From the NCBI GenBank assembly GCA_030323885.1, contig JASIRB010003451.1, forward strand, positions 57,092 through 121,091: 64,000 bases of DNA, given 5' to 3'. The stretch comes from Branchipolynoe longqiensis. Taxonomy: Eukaryota > Annelida > Polychaeta > Phyllodocida > Polynoidae. Positions 32,432 to 42,345 of this stretch are shown piece after piece; the first letter of the stretch is position 1; the number at the start of each line of letters is the position of its first letter. The translations under genes and the position numbers were made by a program. The notes below the pieces were generated by a model. The model was not told the origin of the DNA. It searched no databases and saw only the letters and a list, made by a program, of their open reading frames with translations.

Positions 32432-33010
32432 AGTGCCTGTCACACCTTACCGGATTGAGCAACGGACATAAACCGGATAATGAATTGTCTAGTCTGGTGG
32501 TGTTCGGTATCAAGATGTATCGAAATGTGTCGAAATGTTGCGCTATCGGGTGAATGGACGCTGGACGAACGGACATGAAACGGACATGAAACGGACATGA
32601 AACGGACATGAACGGATAGCCACCGGACGATAACCAGACGACAACCGAATGTCAAACGGACAGACCGGACACATACTGGACATGTACCGGACTGTCACGG
32701 ATGTGCCAGAAACATATACTGACCGAATTCCTGCAACACCATCAATGGACTCTGCAGGAAGCAAACCGGAGATGTAACGGATGGTTAACGGACATGAACC
32801 GGACAAAATGGACTAAATGTACTTAAAATGGACACCAAACTTACATGTCAGTCCGGCGGTGTCTGGTACAAGTTTTGTGCATGTTCAAAACTTGCCACCA
32901 TACACACTGGACACTACCGGACAGATAACGGACACACCGGATGTGTACCGTATATAAAATGGACATTGGCGTATTTCACCGGACAGTGTCCATTTTCTAT
33001 CCATTTCCCC
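32432..33010. mobile_element. CCCTGTCACAC-type MITE, element C (CCGGACA words), right end lost
   Basis: The left terminus AGTGCCTGTCACACCTTACC follows TTA. The interior is saturated with GGACATGAA, ACCGGACA and ACGGATG words and includes GTTTTGTGCATGTTCAAAAC. No complementary right terminus is present. A LINE-B tail (33010-33060) starts where the words stop. Confidence 0.75.
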
Positions 33011-33062
33011 AGTCTGAGCCTTTATGGGCAGTATAAATACCCTATCAGCAAAAAGACACCCC
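33010..33062 (+). mobile_element. LINE-B 3' tail fragment
   Basis: TGAGCCTTTATGGGCAGTAT and AAATACCC match the LINE-B 3' end at 55790-55820. Confidence 0.55.
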
Positions 33063-33104
33063 AAAAATAAATTTAAAAAACCCTGCTTGTCGTTCTGATG
33101 TCAC

Positions 33105-33165
33105 CACATTACCCACGGCTACCTGTCTATGGGACTCCTTACCTGAGAGGTCAGTGCAGACTACT
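33105..33165 (-). repeat. fragment of the 322-bp S4 tandem unit
   Basis: CTACCTGTCTATGGGACTCC, TTACCTGAGAGGTCAGTGCAG is the complement of the leader of the repeat at 45192-46335. Confidence 0.7.
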
Positions 33166-33700
33166 ACTAGTACTACTACAATACAATTGGCTCTTATCTC
33201 TAGCTGTCATAACAAAAGCCCGCCATACTTTATTTAAAGTAAAAAATCCAAATGCCAACTGACCAGCACTCTACTATTTTGACCGGTTAACTGCGGTCCA
33301 GGCCCACTTGTCCTCCTTCTCAGCTCGCACACGGCTCACCAGGCTGCTCCAACAACACCATAGAAGCATAGAACATATCAAAGTATATATATCGGGTTAC
33401 TAACCAACCAGCTACCAATGACATTCTCAATAATATTTGCATAAATAATAGTTATACTACACACATATGTATATGGCAGCAGAGAAACTATTAGTGGTTT
33501 ATGCTCTCCATCATTGAAGAATAATGAGTCCAAGGTGGAGTGTGCCCGCACTGTACAGGCCTGTCCTCTTATTGAAGACAATACACGGCAAGGAGTGTGT
33601 GGACAAATGGTGGGTGGACAGGTGAGATGGGATGGGGGGGGGCCGTTCTACTAATAATAACCGCCTAGTTCTACCAAAATAATAACACATCTGGTGGGGG
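33166..33700. other. no gene recognised
   Basis: AT-rich, with a short TACTAC array at 33163-33180 and scattered short frames. Confidence 0.35.
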
Positions 33701-33701
33701 C

Positions 33702-33992
33702 GTTTCTTGAAGATTTATACTGCCTATTATGGATAAGTCTGAATAGACTTGTTTTCACCATTAGACAGTTTGTCGATAGAAAGCCCGAGCCTACACTTTT
33801 ACCGACCCAAGGGATTTTTAACCTCCCACACCACATACACATGGTATGAGAGTAACTGGCCTTTGATGACGCTGTAAGTTATACACAGTGGCAGAGGTGG
33901 GGGCATGGGGAATCGAACCACTGACCTTCAGATTAGGAGTCCTACCTAGAAAAAGTCAGATGCCCTAACCACTATCCCGCAGGGGACACCAC
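33702..33992 (-). mobile_element. tRNA-derived SINE S3, copy 3
   Basis: Complement of S3: GATTTATACTGCCTATTATG, CTTTTACCGACCCAAGGG, B-box GAATCGAACCACTGACC, A-box zone CCCTAACCACTATCCCGC. Confidence 0.85.
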
Positions 33993-34063
33993 AATGCAGA
34001 CTCCAAGGCATTCATATACATAATGGATGCGCCGACTTCCGCACATATTATTAAATCATTATA

Positions 34064-34163
34064 CAGTGTAACCCCGTTAAACCAAACTTGAAGGGACCCT
34101 AGAAATTTGTTTGGATTATCCGATCGTTGGTTTAACCGAGCTTGGTTTAACGGGGTTGTACTA
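34064..34163. mobile_element. family C MITE, 100-bp internally deleted copy
   Basis: CAGTGTAACCCCGTTAAACC to TTTAACGGGGTTGTACTA with TA flanks. The middle of the 490-bp form is missing. Confidence 0.85.
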
Positions 34164-34253
34164 TACACATATTCTTAAATCATGATACATATACTATTAA
34201 ATCATTATACACACATATTAAATCATTATCTGCATATTATTAAATCATTATAC

Positions 34254-34294
34254 AGTATAACCCCTACAAGTGTGGTTTAATGGGGTTATACTGT
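34254..34294. mobile_element. family C MITE, 41-bp minimal copy
   Basis: CAGTATAACCCCTACAAG followed by TGTGGTTTAATGGGGTTATACTG; both termini with TA flanks and almost nothing between them. Confidence 0.8.
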
Positions 34295-34299
34295 ATGCA

Positions 34300-34668
34300 T
34301 AGTATTAAATCATGATACACATATTATTAAGACATTATATGCATATTATTAAATATGGAAGGGCTATCTTCTATCTAATCTGGTGCTATTTGTAAACCTA
34401 TTGCCATCATCGCCCCCCCCCCCTTCATGCCGAGCCACCAGGAGCCACCTGGAGCACGGATAGTCTGCAAAGGACAGCTCATCTCACAGTTAATCCCTCA
34501 CTGAGCAATATGCATGTCGGCTCAGTGTAGTTCCTGATCTCGCCGCTGGCGCCCTCAACGCGCGGCGAAACCCAGCATATACCGTACCGTCACTGTGGGG
34601 CGGGCTTTAAATCTTTATCTCTCTCTCTCTTTCTCTCTCTCTCCCTCTCTCTCTCTCTATATATATAT
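34300..34668. other. no gene; CT and TA microsatellites at the end
   Basis: ATTATTAAATCATTATAC phrases recur through 34045-34350 as a loose repeat around the family C copies. (CT)n then (TA)n run at 34615-34668. Confidence 0.5.
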
Positions 34669-34669
34669 A

Positions 34670-34965
34670 CGTACAAGCCTATGATATGTAAATAGGAGTA
34701 GGCTAGTCTAGTAATAAGAGTAGAAAAATAAAAACATATATACCAAGAAAATCCAAAAAAACTAACATAGGCTACTAACCATACCAACCAATTATCTATC
34801 TGCTACTGAAATGCAGGCAATCAAAGTACCTTATCAGCAGCCCTGTGTGGTAAGATAACACCAATCACTACAACTGGCCAGCATTGAAAACAAGCCTGGG
34901 TACCCGGGCTTATATGCTATGGACAGTATAAATACAGCCTCAATTAAAAAAAATATATATATAAA
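34670..34965 (+). mobile_element. LINE-B 3' UTR fragment (5'-truncated)
   Basis: AAAAAACTAACATAGGCTAC, CAGCATTGAAAACAAGCC and CTTATATGCTATGGACAGTA, TAAATAC parallel 55620-55820. It contains only the non-coding 3' end. Confidence 0.7.
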
Positions 34966-34979
34966 AAATATATATATAT

Positions 34980-35165
34980 TCGGTGGTACAGTGAGTGGCG
35001 GCTACAGTGTTAAGCGGGTGGTGGCGCCACCATCGGAGCTGATGTTGACAAGGCTGGAGCAGTAGAGGACTAGTCCAGACTCCAGCAGTCAATGACTGAG
35101 GGAGTGCCGGGGAAAAGTAGGGATATTCCGGGTTATTATACTCGTATAATTCTTATACAGCATAT
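34980..35165 (-). repeat. repeat P-related copy
   Basis: GGTGGCGCCACC, GCAGTAGAGG and, at the far end, ATTATACTCGTATAATTCTT, ATACAGCATATATA, next to a TA run. The last part matches 12140-12180. Confidence 0.5.
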
Positions 35166-35429
35166 ATATATATATATATATGTGTGTGTTTTTGTCTTCT
35201 CTGTCTTGTGGTTATGGTTTCGTGGCGACCACTTGTGAGGTTCCGACCAGCGATGGTCCGGCAGGTGTGGCAGCCAACTCGGTGCTCGTGATTTCCGTTC
35301 AGGTGTAGGTCGTGATTTGGGCAGGTGTTGTGTGACATGATTGACATGATAACGGAGGGCGGGGGCATGTTACACCTCACATGCTATAGGTGTACCCCGG
35401 TCACGGTCCGACGGACACACGGGGGAGAC
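35166..35429. other. no gene recognised
   Basis: A 75-codon minus-strand frame has no recognised motif. Confidence 0.3.
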
Positions 35430-36415
35430 AATGGGGTGGACACTGAAAACAGGGCGCGGGGTGGAACCGGGAAGAGGGGTGGGGGGAGGGGGCAGGGGGC
35501 AGGGGGAGGGGGAGGGGAGGGGCAGAGGAGAGGCAGGGAGAAATGGGAGGAGGAGGGGGACAGGAGAAGGGGATGGGGAGGGGCAGAGGAGAAGCAGGAA
35601 GAAAGGGGAGGGGGACAGGAGTAGACAGGGGGAAGGGGGAGAGGAGGGGGGGGGAAGGGCAGGGAGAAAAGGGGAGGGGGACAGGAGTAGACATGGGAAG
35701 GGGTGGGGGAGTGAGACAGGGGAGGACAGGGGCAGGGAGAAACGGGAGGAGTGGGACAAGGGGAGGGGGCGGGGGAGGGGCAGAGGAGGGGCAGGGGGAA
35801 CGGGGAGGGGGGTTTAGGGGGGTAAGTGGGAAGGAGGTGGGGGAGGGGTGGAGAGGGAATGGTGTGTGCGGGAAGGTGGGGAAGAAGGGAGGAGGGCGGG
35901 AAGGTGGAGAGGGGTGGGGAGGGGGGAGAGGGGGGGGAAGGTGGAGGGGGGTGGGGAGGGTGGAGAGGGGGGGAGGTGAGAGGAGGGGGAAGGGGGGGAG
36001 TGTGAGGAAAGGGGAGGGAGAGGGGAGACAGGAAGGGGGGGATGGGGTGAAACGGGAGGGAGGGGAGGAGAGGTGAGGGAGGGGAGGGAAAGGGGGAGGG
36101 AAGCGGGAGGGGTAGGGAGAGGGGGTAGGGGGGGGGGGGGGGGCAGGGGGGTGGGAAGGGGGAGGGGGGGGCAGGGAGGGGGAATGAGGGGAGAGGGAAG
36201 TGAAGGGGAGGGGAGGGTAAGCATGGGGTTAGAGTAGGGGTGAGATGGAGAGGGGGGAAGGGGGGATGGGGAGGTGGAAGGGGAGGGGGCATGGGGAGTA
36301 GATGGGCAGCTGGAAGAGAGGAGATATGTCGAGGGCGGAGGGGGGAGATGGAGGCGGGAGGGGAGAGGGAGGGAGGGGAGGAGAGGGGAGAGGGAGGGGA
36401 GGACGATTGGGAAGC
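35430..36415 (+). repeat. about 1-kb polypurine tract
   Basis: GGGGAGG/GGGAGAGG units almost free of pyrimidines, with sub-repeats such as GGGGACAGGAGTAGACA (35612, 35679). Long Pro/Ser and Gly/Arg frames are artefacts. Confidence 0.95.
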
Positions 36416-36419
36416 CTGA

Positions 36420-36959
36420 GGGGTTGGGGTGAGGTGAATCAATCTTACGGCGCCTTAATGTGGAAATAATTGGAGGTATTGTGGCGAGAATTGGCTTGTA
36501 TAGGCTGGGAAGTTGTTGTTGTGTTATATAATGAAAGCATATAGTGACAATATGATTGTTTCACGCTCCAGTGAGCAGCCAACACCGGCCGTGGTGGTGA
36601 CGTGCATAGTCATGGTGAGGGAGAAATTAAATTGAGAACAGAGAGAATGAAAGACAATGGGAGGAGCTCAGATCAAACATGGCTGCCGAAATTGATGGCT
36701 TTGGTTGTATTCAACATGGCCATTGTTTGAATTCTGTGATGTTTGTGAACCATGTTTGTAAACCATGTTTATCGCCAGGTCCTCCTGTATTGGATACATT
36801 TTCATATGGTTTGTTTCCGAGGTGGGTTTTTATTGGGTTTAAAAAAAATCAGTTTGGAAAAGCTGCATAGCAACACAAAGATGTGATTCGCTAACTTAAA
36901 AACAAGGGAAAATATGGTAACTTATCTAGAACTCAAGTCCAGAATAAAGTCAGAAAATT
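36420..36959. other. no gene recognised
   Basis: A 63-codon frame (36679-36870) begins with ATGGCTGCCG but shows no motif. GTTTGTAAACCATG/GTTTGTGAACCATG is a small local duplication. Confidence 0.3.
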
Positions 36960-37570
36960 CTTAGGCTTCGTATATTTGTGTAGTCTTACTATATATATTA
37001 TATATATGTATATATCTGCAGTCTTAGCTTTCATATATATAGCTGTGGTCTTAGGTTTCATATGTTTCTGTAGTATTAGGCTTCATATATTGTTATAGTC
37101 TTAGCCTACATGTATTTTTGTAGTCTTAGCCTTCATATATTTCTGTAGTTTTAGCCTACATATATTTATGTAATTTTAACCTTCATACGTAGTCTCACTC
37201 TTCATATAGATATGTAGTCATGGCGTTCATCTATTTCAGTAGTCTTAGCTTTCATATATTTCTGTCGTCTTAGAATACACATATTGCTGTAATCTTAGCC
37301 TCCATACTATTCCTTTAATACAAGCATTCATAAATATATGTAGTCTTAGCCTTCATATATTTATGTTGTATTAGCCTTCATATATTTTTGTAATATTAGC
37401 ACTAATTTATTTCTGCAGTCTTACCTTTAAAATATTTCTGTAGTCTTAGCCGTCATATATATTTTGAGTCTTACTATTAGCCTTCATATATATATTTCTG
37501 TGGTCTTAGCCTTCATATATTTTCTAGTCTTAGCCTTCATATATTTCTGTAGTCACCGCTTTCATATATT
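36960..37570 (+). repeat. about 28-bp degenerate minisatellite
   Basis: Units of CTTCATATATTTCTGTAGTCTTAGC, about 20 copies, with frequent 1-2 base changes and some dinucleotide expansions. Confidence 0.9.
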
Positions 37571-37579
37571 ATTTTCATT

Positions 37580-38955
37580 TCAAATATCATCTAAATGTCT
37601 CATCTAAAGTAAAAGTTATTTCAAACTGAAGTAAGGTAGATAGTAAGCAATCAACCTAATATATTTAACTCTTTTGTAAAATGGTGTGAACTCTAAAAAA
37701 AAGAAACCGCATTGGACTACGTAACTTTAATCAACTAATGTAAAATCAATTTAAAATAACTGAAATCTAACAAATGCGGACTATAACAGACCCCGCCAGT
37801 TAATGGGGAAAGTACCCGAATAGAGTGGTTCCAGATTATGCCGATAGATGTCACTAGCTTAAATTTGCATAGTCTGATGAAGCATCAAATTTTCAAAACC
37901 AAAACACTTCCTTAGATTTGATCCTACATATCTATCTTAGATACTGGTGCAGTTATTAAGCACTTGTTGTCACATAGAAGGGCATGGGGAGCCAATTTAA
38001 AGCTGCATAGTCCAATGAAGCATCAAATTTTCAAAGCCAAAATAATTGTCTAAATTTAATTCAACATATCTAATTTAGCTACTGATGCACTTATTAAGCA
38101 TTTGTTGCGATATAGAAGGGAATACTGAGTCAATTTAATAGAACCTGCTACTGCAAGAAGCCTATGGCATCAGAGTTTCGGCCTGCTTGCCAAAATTAAT
38201 TTGGTGTGTTGCCACTTCAAATATCTCCAAAGTTGGCCATTTAAACTAAGAGTTACTTCAACCTAAAGTAAAGAAGCTTATAATGATCAATTTAATGTAT
38301 TTATCTCAGTAAATGACAGAACCTCAAAGCTATCGTACTATGCAACTTTAACTGGTGGGGTGTACTGGCACATCTTTCTTCCTTGGAAAAGACTTACTCA
38401 GATGTTGGTATTTCAAACATTTGAATTTCCCTTCAAGATTTGTGCAGTGCTCACATAAAATATAAGAAAAATGATGTTTTAATCAAGCATTTTAATATTT
38501 TTCCCATGCATTCTTTACGGAGATATAGCATATGAAATGACAGGCACTCAGGGAAAGTACCCAAATAGAGTGGTTCCAGATTCTGCCGATAGATGTCACT
38601 AGCTTAAAGTTGCATAGTCCGATGGTTTTGAATTTCTGTATTTTTTCTGAGATAAATATATTAGATCGATCCATAGTATCTACTTTACATTAGTTCAAAG
38701 TTACTTTTATTTTAAATGGTAAACTTTTGAGATATTTTGAGTGCAAACATGAAAAATTAGTTTTGGCAAGCTTGCCAAAAGTCTGACACCATAGACTTTG
38801 GCAGTAACAGGTTCTGTTAAATTGACTCAGTATCCCCTTCTACACAGAAACAAATTCTTAATAAGTGCATTAGTATCTAAGTTAGATATGTAAAATCAAA
38901 TCTAGATAATTGGTTTGGTTTTGAAAATTTGATATTTCATCGGACTATGCAGCGT
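37580..38955. mobile_element. cluster of TTAA-family elements with a duplicated leader
   Basis: Four pieces: 37580-37732 (right end), 37861-37985 (left end), 37998-38350 (nearly complete, CATAGTCCAATGAAGC to ATCGTACTATGCAACTTTAA) and 38604-38955 (complete). The sequence GAAAGTACCC-AATAGAGTGG, TTCCAGATT-TGCCGATAG, ATGTCACTAGCTTAAA occurs just before the second and fourth pieces (37822, 38554). A piece of the region, not just the element, was therefore duplicated. Confidence 0.75.
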
Positions 38956-39795
38956 TAACTGGTGGGGTGTATTCTATGCTATTGCCACAGACTGGTTGAA
39001 CACTAAACTTTCAAAACCGTGTGAACAAAACTGTTATAGCTAGTTATTAGAAGAAGAAGAAGAAGAAGAAGAAGAAGAAAAAGAAGGAAAAAAAAGAAGA
39101 AGAAGATGTCCAACATAATACAGATTGCAACACACAATTACGGACTGCAACCCCGTATTACGGCCAGCGTCCCGAGGGTTGATCTGTCAGCCTTTGTGTG
39201 AACAGACGCTGCATGAATATCATTGAGACAGTTTACGTTGCATTAAGGTCTCACCCGTATCAATTTGGAACCGATTGTCGGCACCATAATGCAGGAGGGG
39301 AGGTTTTTATGTGTCAATATTTAGCGATATTTACGGGCGATTCCTGATGACTCACGGTGCGTATAACTATAAGGTGGGTGAGGGGATGTGTATACTTATA
39401 AATATAGCACATTATTAAATGGCGATGTCTGACCTTGTGGTATCGTGTCTTGCTTCACACAGGGAATTTCATGAGACAATAGGTCATCCACGCCTGGGTG
39501 ATGTCGGTAATTATAGTTCCACCACCACCGCCCACAACCCCTCATTCCCTCCACCCCGACGTCCCTCCATCCCTTCCTCTACACCCCCACCCCCACCCTC
39601 CACCCTCACAGACACGCCCCCCCCCCCCCCCCCCACACACACAGACGCTTCAACATGTGATATTGTATGACTGCATTCCTAGCGACTCGCATTATGCATG
39701 CAGTCTATTGCAAGTTTGTTTTAATATATATAGAAAGAGCTTTTCTCACTTATGAGATTAGTGTACTTATATGTATCATTTAAATGGACGCCAAC
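38956..39795. other. no gene; GAA array and CCCCCA tracts
   Basis: (GAA)n at 39049-39105, a C-run at 39619-39633, and CACCC-rich sequence. Frames of 83-85 codons here are compositional. Confidence 0.5.
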
Positions 39796-39818
39796 ACACG
39801 GGGGGAGTAAAAGGACTT

Positions 39819-39824
39819 TTTATT
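39819..39824 (-). terminator. possible polyadenylation signal of DIRS 2
   Basis: AATAAA on the element's sense strand (GACTTCAATAAAAAGTCC, itself a small hairpin) downstream of the recombinase stop. Confidence 0.35.
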
Positions 39825-40204
39825 GAAGTCCGACTATACAGGTGAACAAGCAAGCAAAGAGTGTGCGCACCTGCGCACATGCGCGCGCGCGCGGCCCCAA
39901 TGGGCGCGGGTAATATGCGGTGGAATCAGATCCAATAATGTGAGCTAAATATAATGCAAAGCAGTAAACATAATGCGCGCACAGTGAGGTAATAAATGTA
40001 ATGCAAAATTAAACAATAAGGAAGTTCATAATAATAACAAGTCAAATGTTCGGGTACCGAACCCAGTACCTGCAGGGGGGAAAGGGTGGCACGCCGGCCC
40101 GCCGGTGGGCGGCGCGCCCTCCCCCCGCGCGCCCAGTGTCCCAAGTCGCAGCTGGTAGTAGTGGTAGTGTGTGCGTGTGTGTGGGCGCCGTGGGGCCGGG
40201 AGGC

Positions 40205-41170
40205 TCACGCGCGCGGCATCGAAGCTGCCAGGGCGCTGGTGGTGCGCGCGATGCCCGGGATGTCGGCTATGACGTAGGCCGTGTAGGCCGTCGATGCCCA
40301 TCCGCCAAGCTCGCGGATGCGCGCTTCCGGGATGCCCGCATTGAAGAGGGCGCAAGAGCCCCCCCGCCGGAAGCTGTGGGTGCCGTAGTCCACCGGCGCA
40401 AAACCCGCGCGCCGGAGCGCACCGCGGATGACGGCCCAGAAGATGGGGGCGGTGAGAGGCGCCCTCCCTGCCCATAGGAGGGGGCCCGCGGGCGGGGCCG
40501 CCGAAGAGTGTGCGCACGAGCGATACATTGCCTGAGTGGGGCAGAGGGGGTGCGCGGCCATGCGCGCCAGTGGGATCACGTGTGCGGGGCCGCGGTACTG
40601 GTTCGTCTTAGACCAGCGCACCGTCAGGTTGACACCCGCGCGCGCGAGACGCGCGTCCGAGCGGCGCAGGTGCCGTGCGGCGTCGAATGTGGCGGCCGTG
40701 TTGGGCATAAGGTTGGATCGCCGCAGGAGCCCATAGAACATGGCCAGTGCCACGGCCCAGGCCGCCGCGTGGGCGGGGTTCGCCGTGTTGAGGTGCCGCA
40801 GCATGGCGAGCAGCATGTCTGCGGTGATGGGGGCTTTCCGGTGCGCGGCGTCGCCTCGCTCGCGCCGGATGCCGCGGTGGGTGGTGAGCAGGCGGTAGTC
40901 GCCCTCCAGGGGGTTAGGGAGGTCCCATTCCCTGTGCAGTACGCGCACTATGTTTAGATATTGCCAAATTGAGCTGTACTGCATGCGGCGCGCCCGGTGC
41001 GCCGAATAACGGCAGAGGAGGGTGGATGAGGCGGGGACGGGCGGGGATCCTACCGCGGTGCAGAAACGCAGGTAGGCGGTTCTGTGCGTGGCGTACGCCC
41101 GCCTGGTGTTGGGGGCGTAGGCGCTGCGCTGGTAGTGCGCTACCTCGCGGTCGAGAACTGCCGCGTCCAT
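40205..41170 (-). CDS. DIRS tyrosine recombinase (integrase)
   Basis: 321 residues from the chosen ATG (MDAAVLDREV). The frame is open further upstream, but that part overlaps the RNase H end and is not conserved in character. The RNase H stop TAG is one base before this ATG, a tight stop-start arrangement. The N-terminal core-binding domain (about 1-105) includes NTRRAYATHRTAYLRFC. The catalytic domain carries R150/R151 in YGLLRRSN, K188 in RWSKTN, H265 and R268 in THSFRRGG, W291 and the nucleophile Y299 eight residues later. All key residues are present and there is no internal stop. The enzyme would insert the circular DNA form without making a target duplication, so it could act in trans even though this element's RT is dead. 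Confidence 0.92.
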   Translation of the reverse strand: MDAAVLDREVAHYQRSAYAPNTRRAYATHRTAYLRFCTAVGSPPVPASSTLLCRYSAHRARRMQYSSIWQYLNIVRVLHREWDLPNPLEGDYRLLTTHRGIRRERGDAAHRKAPITADMLLAMLRHLNTANPAHAAAWAVALAMFYGLLRRSNLMPNTAATFDAARHLRRSDARLARAGVNLTVRWSKTNQYRGPAHVIPLARMAAHPLCPTQAMYRSCAHSSAAPPAGPLLWAGRAPLTAPIFWAVIRGALRRAGFAPVDYGTHSFRRGGSCALFNAGIPEARIRELGGWASTAYTAYVIADIPGIARTTSALAASMPRA

Positions 41171-41171
41171 C

Positions 41172-42345
41172 CTATTGCGTGGCGTGCCAAATGCCGAGTG
41201 AGGCTGTGAGCGGCCCGGGGGGCGGGGCGCAGCGGTCGTCCGTAATGGTGTGCGCCAGCGCCGCCTGGAGGCGCTCCGGCCCCCCGCGCAGCATGAGTCG
41301 GCTCGCCGCGTCGGCCACGACATTGCAGATTCCCGGGTAATAGACCGCGCGGAGCTTGAAGTTGTGAACGACGGAGGCGTAGTACACCTGGCGGAGGTAA
41401 GTCATGACCAGGGGGTCCTTCGCGGTGCCGCGGTTGATGATCGCGGCGGCGGCCTGGTTATCGGTGTGTATGTACACCCGCTTGTTGGCCCAGGTGTGCG
41501 CCCAGAGGTGCGCGGCGCAGACCAAGCTGAGCACCTCCTTGTAGTTGATGGAGAGGTGGCGGGTACCCGGCCAGTCGCTGAAGGCGAGGGCGAACCAGTC
41601 CCCGTTGTGGTAGCCAGCCGCCCCATCCAGGCAGGCATCCGTAGAGACGGGGGTGGCGGGGGCGGCGTCCAGGATGGGCGTGCGCCCATTGTGGCTGCGG
41701 GCGAAAAGGATCCACCAGCTGAGATCCTCGCGCACCGCAGCGGTAATCCGTTTTCGGTGGGAGGGGCGGCTCAGAGTGCCCATGAGGTCGAGGATGCGGC
41801 GGAGGTGAGTGCACCCCCCGTACAGCACTTGGGCGGCCCAGCCCAGTTTTCCGCATACCGACTGCAGCTCCCGCTTGGTTAGGCTGCGGCGCGCTGCCGC
41901 TGTCTCGGCCTCTGTTACCAGGGCCCGGAGCCTCTCTAGGGGAGGCCCAGGGTGAAGGAGGTCGTGTCGATCTCCACTCCCAGGAAAGTGATGTTAGTGC
42001 TGGGGCCCACCAGCTTCTTGTAATTAATGGCGAACCCCAGCTCGCGGGGGAGGGCCATGAGCTCCCCCATCAGGCGGCGGCACTCGCCGCGACGGGGGTG
42101 GGTGACGAAAAAATCGTCGCAGTACACTATCAGGCAATTTGTGCCTCCACCGCGCCTCGCAGGTCGGGGCGCGTTGCTGAGGGGTGGTTGGGCTGGAGGG
42201 AGGGCATGCCGGGGACCGGGGTGTTGGTGACGCGGAAACCGTAGCGCACCCCGGCGATGATATCCGCGCGCGCCGGGGTGTCCGGGGGGAGCAGCCGCTC
42301 CCAGGCCTCCGGGATCAAGGCCCCCCCGACTCCCCCTATTCCTTC
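41172..42345 (-). pseudogene. DIRS RT-RNase H, internally deleted and frameshifted
   Basis: Three parts of one ORF. The N-terminal RT part (about 42130-42345) reads WERLLPPDTP, RADIIAGVRYGF and NHPSATRPDLRGAVEAQI in a frame overlapping the Gag end. It runs directly into YCDDFFVTHP (42127 leftward), so the whole fingers/palm segment with motif A and the LPFG motif, roughly 120 codons, is missing. The third part, after a one-base frameshift near 41940 (LGLP to LERLRALV), is connection plus RNase H. Its carboxylates lie in STDA, NYKE, HTDN and ADAASR, all intact. The product cannot reverse transcribe, but the RNase H itself is whole. Confidence 0.88.

Noticed and set aside
40205..41170. Phage or integron integrase
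   Set aside because: The order Gag, RT-RNase H, recombinase, the HSFRRGG motif and the eukaryotic repeat context identify a DIRS retrotransposon recombinase.
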